Notes under the pieces: generated by a model
What the model was told of the DNA's origin: nothing
The model's input: only the letters and a program-made list of their open reading frames with translations
The model's database searches: none
Program-made: the position numbers and the translations under genes
Origin: a virus
Strand: one strand, 5' to 3'
Virus record (IMG/VR): IMGVR_UViG_3300046000_002700
Span: 1 to 22,968 of that record
DNA: 22,968 bases
Shown: one piece after another, positions 21,315 through 22,968 of the stretch
Numbering within the stretch: the first letter of the stretch is position 1
Layout: every line of letters starts with the position of its first letter

Positions 21315-22165
21315 TTCTTAAATGATTCATCCAAGATACACGGAACTGCATTCTTCCAAGAAACCCGATGGTGCATCCTCCGGAATACCGGACCCATATC
21401 CATCACCTTAACGCATGACGGAGAATACATTACAGAATACATCGACTTTACGTATGTTCCTGATTCCATGTATAACTCCGTCATCCCTCCTGAGTTGCTT
21501 TGCGTCTGCTTTTGCCTGATTGCCACATTTGGGATCGTCAGGAACAAATCGCCCCTTCTTCCTCCGCACGTATATAAATTAACGTCCTCGTTGATCCTGC
21601 CAAAGAATTTAAACGGCCTTTCAGTAGAACAAACAAAGGTGTTCATCGCTTTGCGCCAAGGTTTAACCTTTTGCGCTTTGCTTCCATTCTTTCCACCTAT
21701 GAAATCTCCATTTTGTGCCATCGCAACCGACAATGCTTGGGAAGCTTCAAGAAAATCAATCATCGAATCAAAAACAGAATCAAGGTTTGAAAGGTTTGTC
21801 TTTTCAGAATAATTATTTTTAGAGTCAAACTTATACATAAAATCCGTATAATCATCATCCAATTCAATAAAGTATTTGATCCCAAGTTTTTTTGCTACAT
21901 CAAAACAAGCATTCCTTGCATAAACGATTGATCGCCTATCCCCAAAATTATCGCCCTCGTCAAATGTATCAGATATTTTCTTCTTGTTGAAAACATTAAC
22001 GATGCCCTTAAATTTCTTATTGTATTCCTCCAATGTTTTGTCTTCGTTATCAACTAAAATAATAACCTTTCCAGTATATCCGTGCTTCTTTAACGAATTG
22101 AAAGTATAAACTTTGCTCGCTCTCCCGTGGGTTAAAATGAAAGCAACAAAGTCTTTATTCTTCAT
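21311..22165 (-). CDS. TET-associated-type glycosyltransferase (TAGT), 284 aa
   Basis: The start is ATG 22165, inside the ParB-fold gene's last 11 nt. The N-terminus FVAFILTHGRASKVYTFNSL, then GKVIILVDNEDKTLEEY, and DEGDNFGDRRSIVYARNACF near 69-88 are the wording I know from the TAGT family (TET-associated glycosyltransferase, GREB1-related) in phages. FIELDDDYTDF at 99-109 carries the metal-binding DxD. GRINEDVNLY at 189-198 is a second acidic site. The end, FRRMHHRVSWKNAVP, is also typical. Family members are predicted to add sugars to modified bases in phage DNA. No TET/JBP hydroxylase or hydroxymethyl-pyrimidine synthase is in the window, so its acceptor is open. It sits between ParB and terminase, as in other phages I recall. 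Confidence 0.82.
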   Translation of the reverse strand: MKNKDFVAFILTHGRASKVYTFNSLKKHGYTGKVIILVDNEDKTLEEYNKKFKGIVNVFNKKKISDTFDEGDNFGDRRSIVYARNACFDVAKKLGIKYFIELDDDYTDFMYKFDSKNNYSEKTNLSNLDSVFDSMIDFLEASQALSVAMAQNGDFIGGKNGSKAQKVKPWRKAMNTFVCSTERPFKFFGRINEDVNLYTCGGRRGDLFLTIPNVAIRQKQTQSNSGGMTELYMESGTYVKSMYSVMYSPSCVKVMDMGPVFRRMHHRVSWKNAVPCILDESFKK

Positions 22166-22910
22166 CTGGATTATCTATGTTATACATCTCATTTATTTTT
22201 TCAGTCAAAGAAACAAACCCAAGCTCGATCGCCTTCTTGAAGTCGATAATTACCAAAACAGATTCCTCCATCAATTCTTGAACCTCCTTCGAGGAATGTG
22301 CGTAATACTCCGCAATGTTTTCAAAGTTGAAAACCGTATGCCTTTGCGCAGCCGTAATCAAAAAATCCTTCTCATCCTTTGAAAGCTTTGAAAGATTTAT
22401 GCTTTCAATTATCTTTTTTGTTTTTGAATCATCAAACAATTCAGGGATCGATGGTTTAGTTCCCTTCGGTTCATATTTTGGCGACTCAACTTTCCTCGTA
22501 TACGCATCCCCCTTCGACTCTAAATCATCCTCCCATCCATCATCCCACCCCAAGCCCGAAATGTCGATTCCTTCCCCCAGCAATCCTTTCAACTCATTTC
22601 TAAGAATCTCTTCATCCCATCCGCCACCGATCTCCGCCAGTCTGTTGTCGGCGAGAATGTAGGCTTTCCTCTGAACGTCGGTTAAGTGATCGAGCCTGAT
22701 GCAAGGAACCTCGGCAAGTTCAAGCTTCTGCGCGGCCATCACCCTACCATGCCCAGCAATGATCCCGTTGTCGCAGTCGATCAAAACTGGATTGTTAAAA
22801 CCAAATTCTCTAATCGATCCAGCAATTTTTGAAATTTGAATCTCGTCGTGCTTTTTTGCGTTCCGTGCGTAAGGAATCAGCTTTTCAGTAAGGATTTTCT
22901 CGATTTTCAT
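22155..22910 (-). CDS. ParB/Srx-fold protein with extra C-terminal domain, 251 aa
   Basis: Residues 1-95 form the ParB N-terminal domain: KLIPYARNAKKH at 10-21, GFNNPVLIDCDNGIIAGHGR at 37-56 with the GHGR nucleotide site, and YILADNRLAE at 84-93. In many phages this domain is fused to a DNA methylase; here no methylase motif follows. Instead, a domain at about 140-240 (KYEPKGTKPSIPELFDD, then QRHTVFNFENIAEYYAHSS and LVIIDFKKAIELGFV) follows. I recall that text from phage proteins next to TAGT genes. ParB folds bind CTP or ATP and some act as kinases or in base modification. With no ParA, partition is unlikely. It overlaps the upstream frame by 4 nt and the TAGT by 11 nt. Confidence 0.85.
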   Translation of the reverse strand: MKIEKILTEKLIPYARNAKKHDEIQISKIAGSIREFGFNNPVLIDCDNGIIAGHGRVMAAQKLELAEVPCIRLDHLTDVQRKAYILADNRLAEIGGGWDEEILRNELKGLLGEGIDISGLGWDDGWEDDLESKGDAYTRKVESPKYEPKGTKPSIPELFDDSKTKKIIESINLSKLSKDEKDFLITAAQRHTVFNFENIAEYYAHSSKEVQELMEESVLVIIDFKKAIELGFVSLTEKINEMYNIDNPDEE

Positions 22911-22968
22911 GCGTTTTTTGTATAACTGAGAATTTTGACATTGTTCATACCCATTTTAAGAGTCTTCT
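22907..22968 (-). CDS. C-terminal end of an upstream gene (partial)
   Basis: One minus-strand frame is open from the right edge to TGA at 22907-22909, overlapping the ParB-fold ATG as ATGA; the other two frames stop early. It encodes KTLKMGMNNVKILSYTKNA. The overlap style is that of nearly every junction here, so a gene ending at this point is likely, but 19 residues do not allow a name. A short gene starting at one of the two internal ATG codons is also possible. Confidence 0.4.
   Translation of the reverse strand, partial: KTLKMGMNNVKILSYTKNA

Noticed and set aside
22155-22910. Plasmid or chromosome partition (ParB) function
   Set aside because: No ParA or centromere-like repeats are visible and the C-terminal domain is not that of a partition ParB; the TAGT neighbour suggests another role.
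22935-22940. TTGACA on the plus strand at the right edge
   Set aside because: No matching -10 at proper spacing, and there are no plus-strand genes in the window.

Overview
The window is part of a tailed-phage or prophage genome (Caudoviricetes, siphovirus type with lambda-like packaging and head genes). Every gene I can support lies on the minus strand, so the genome reads from right to left. Genes are packed tightly, with many ATGA and TAATG stop-start overlaps. Both ends are cut: a tape measure gene runs off the left edge, and a gene of which only the tail is visible enters from the right. I see no integrase, repressor, lysis enzyme, replication gene, tRNA, CRISPR array or insertion sequence, so lifestyle cannot be read here. 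The host is not identifiable. A GT9 (heptosyltransferase-like) enzyme and an IbrA/IbrB pair weakly favour a Gram-negative bacterium.

Layout in transcription order. (1) 22968-18999: a gene end, a ParB-fold protein, a TET-associated-type glycosyltransferase (TAGT), then small and large terminase subunits. (2) 18868-16128: a visibly AT-rich insert with a small protein, an IbrB-like ParB protein and an IbrA-like PAPS-reductase-family protein, closed by a strong hairpin. (3) 16127-14221: a run of small overlapping genes, including a zinc ribbon, coiled coils, an HNH nuclease and a basic RHH-like protein. (4) 14204-9757: the head module of gpW-like connector, portal with an unusual C-terminal domain, protease/scaffold, decoration protein and major capsid protein, closed by an intrinsic terminator. 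(5) 9667-6719: a sugar cassette of a two-domain GT2, a methyltransferase and a GT9-like enzyme. (6) 6704-1: a neck protein, a collagen-like fibre, a fibre with BspA-type repeats, two small proteins, tail terminator, tail tube, tail assembly chaperones made by a -1 frameshift, a conserved tail-region protein, and the start of the tape measure.

The head and tail genes form a standard packaging and assembly line. Two accessory themes stand out. One is possible nucleic-acid modification: ParB + TAGT just upstream of the terminase, and a second ParB + PP-loop ATPase pair (IbrB/IbrA) just downstream. The other is surface glycan work and adhesion (GT2/methyltransferase/GT9, collagen-like and BspA-like fibres) placed between the capsid and tail genes. 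The clearest mechanistic signal is a textbook programmed -1 frameshift site at 1444-1450, with a 9-bp stem starting 5 nt downstream, joining two tail-chaperone frames.
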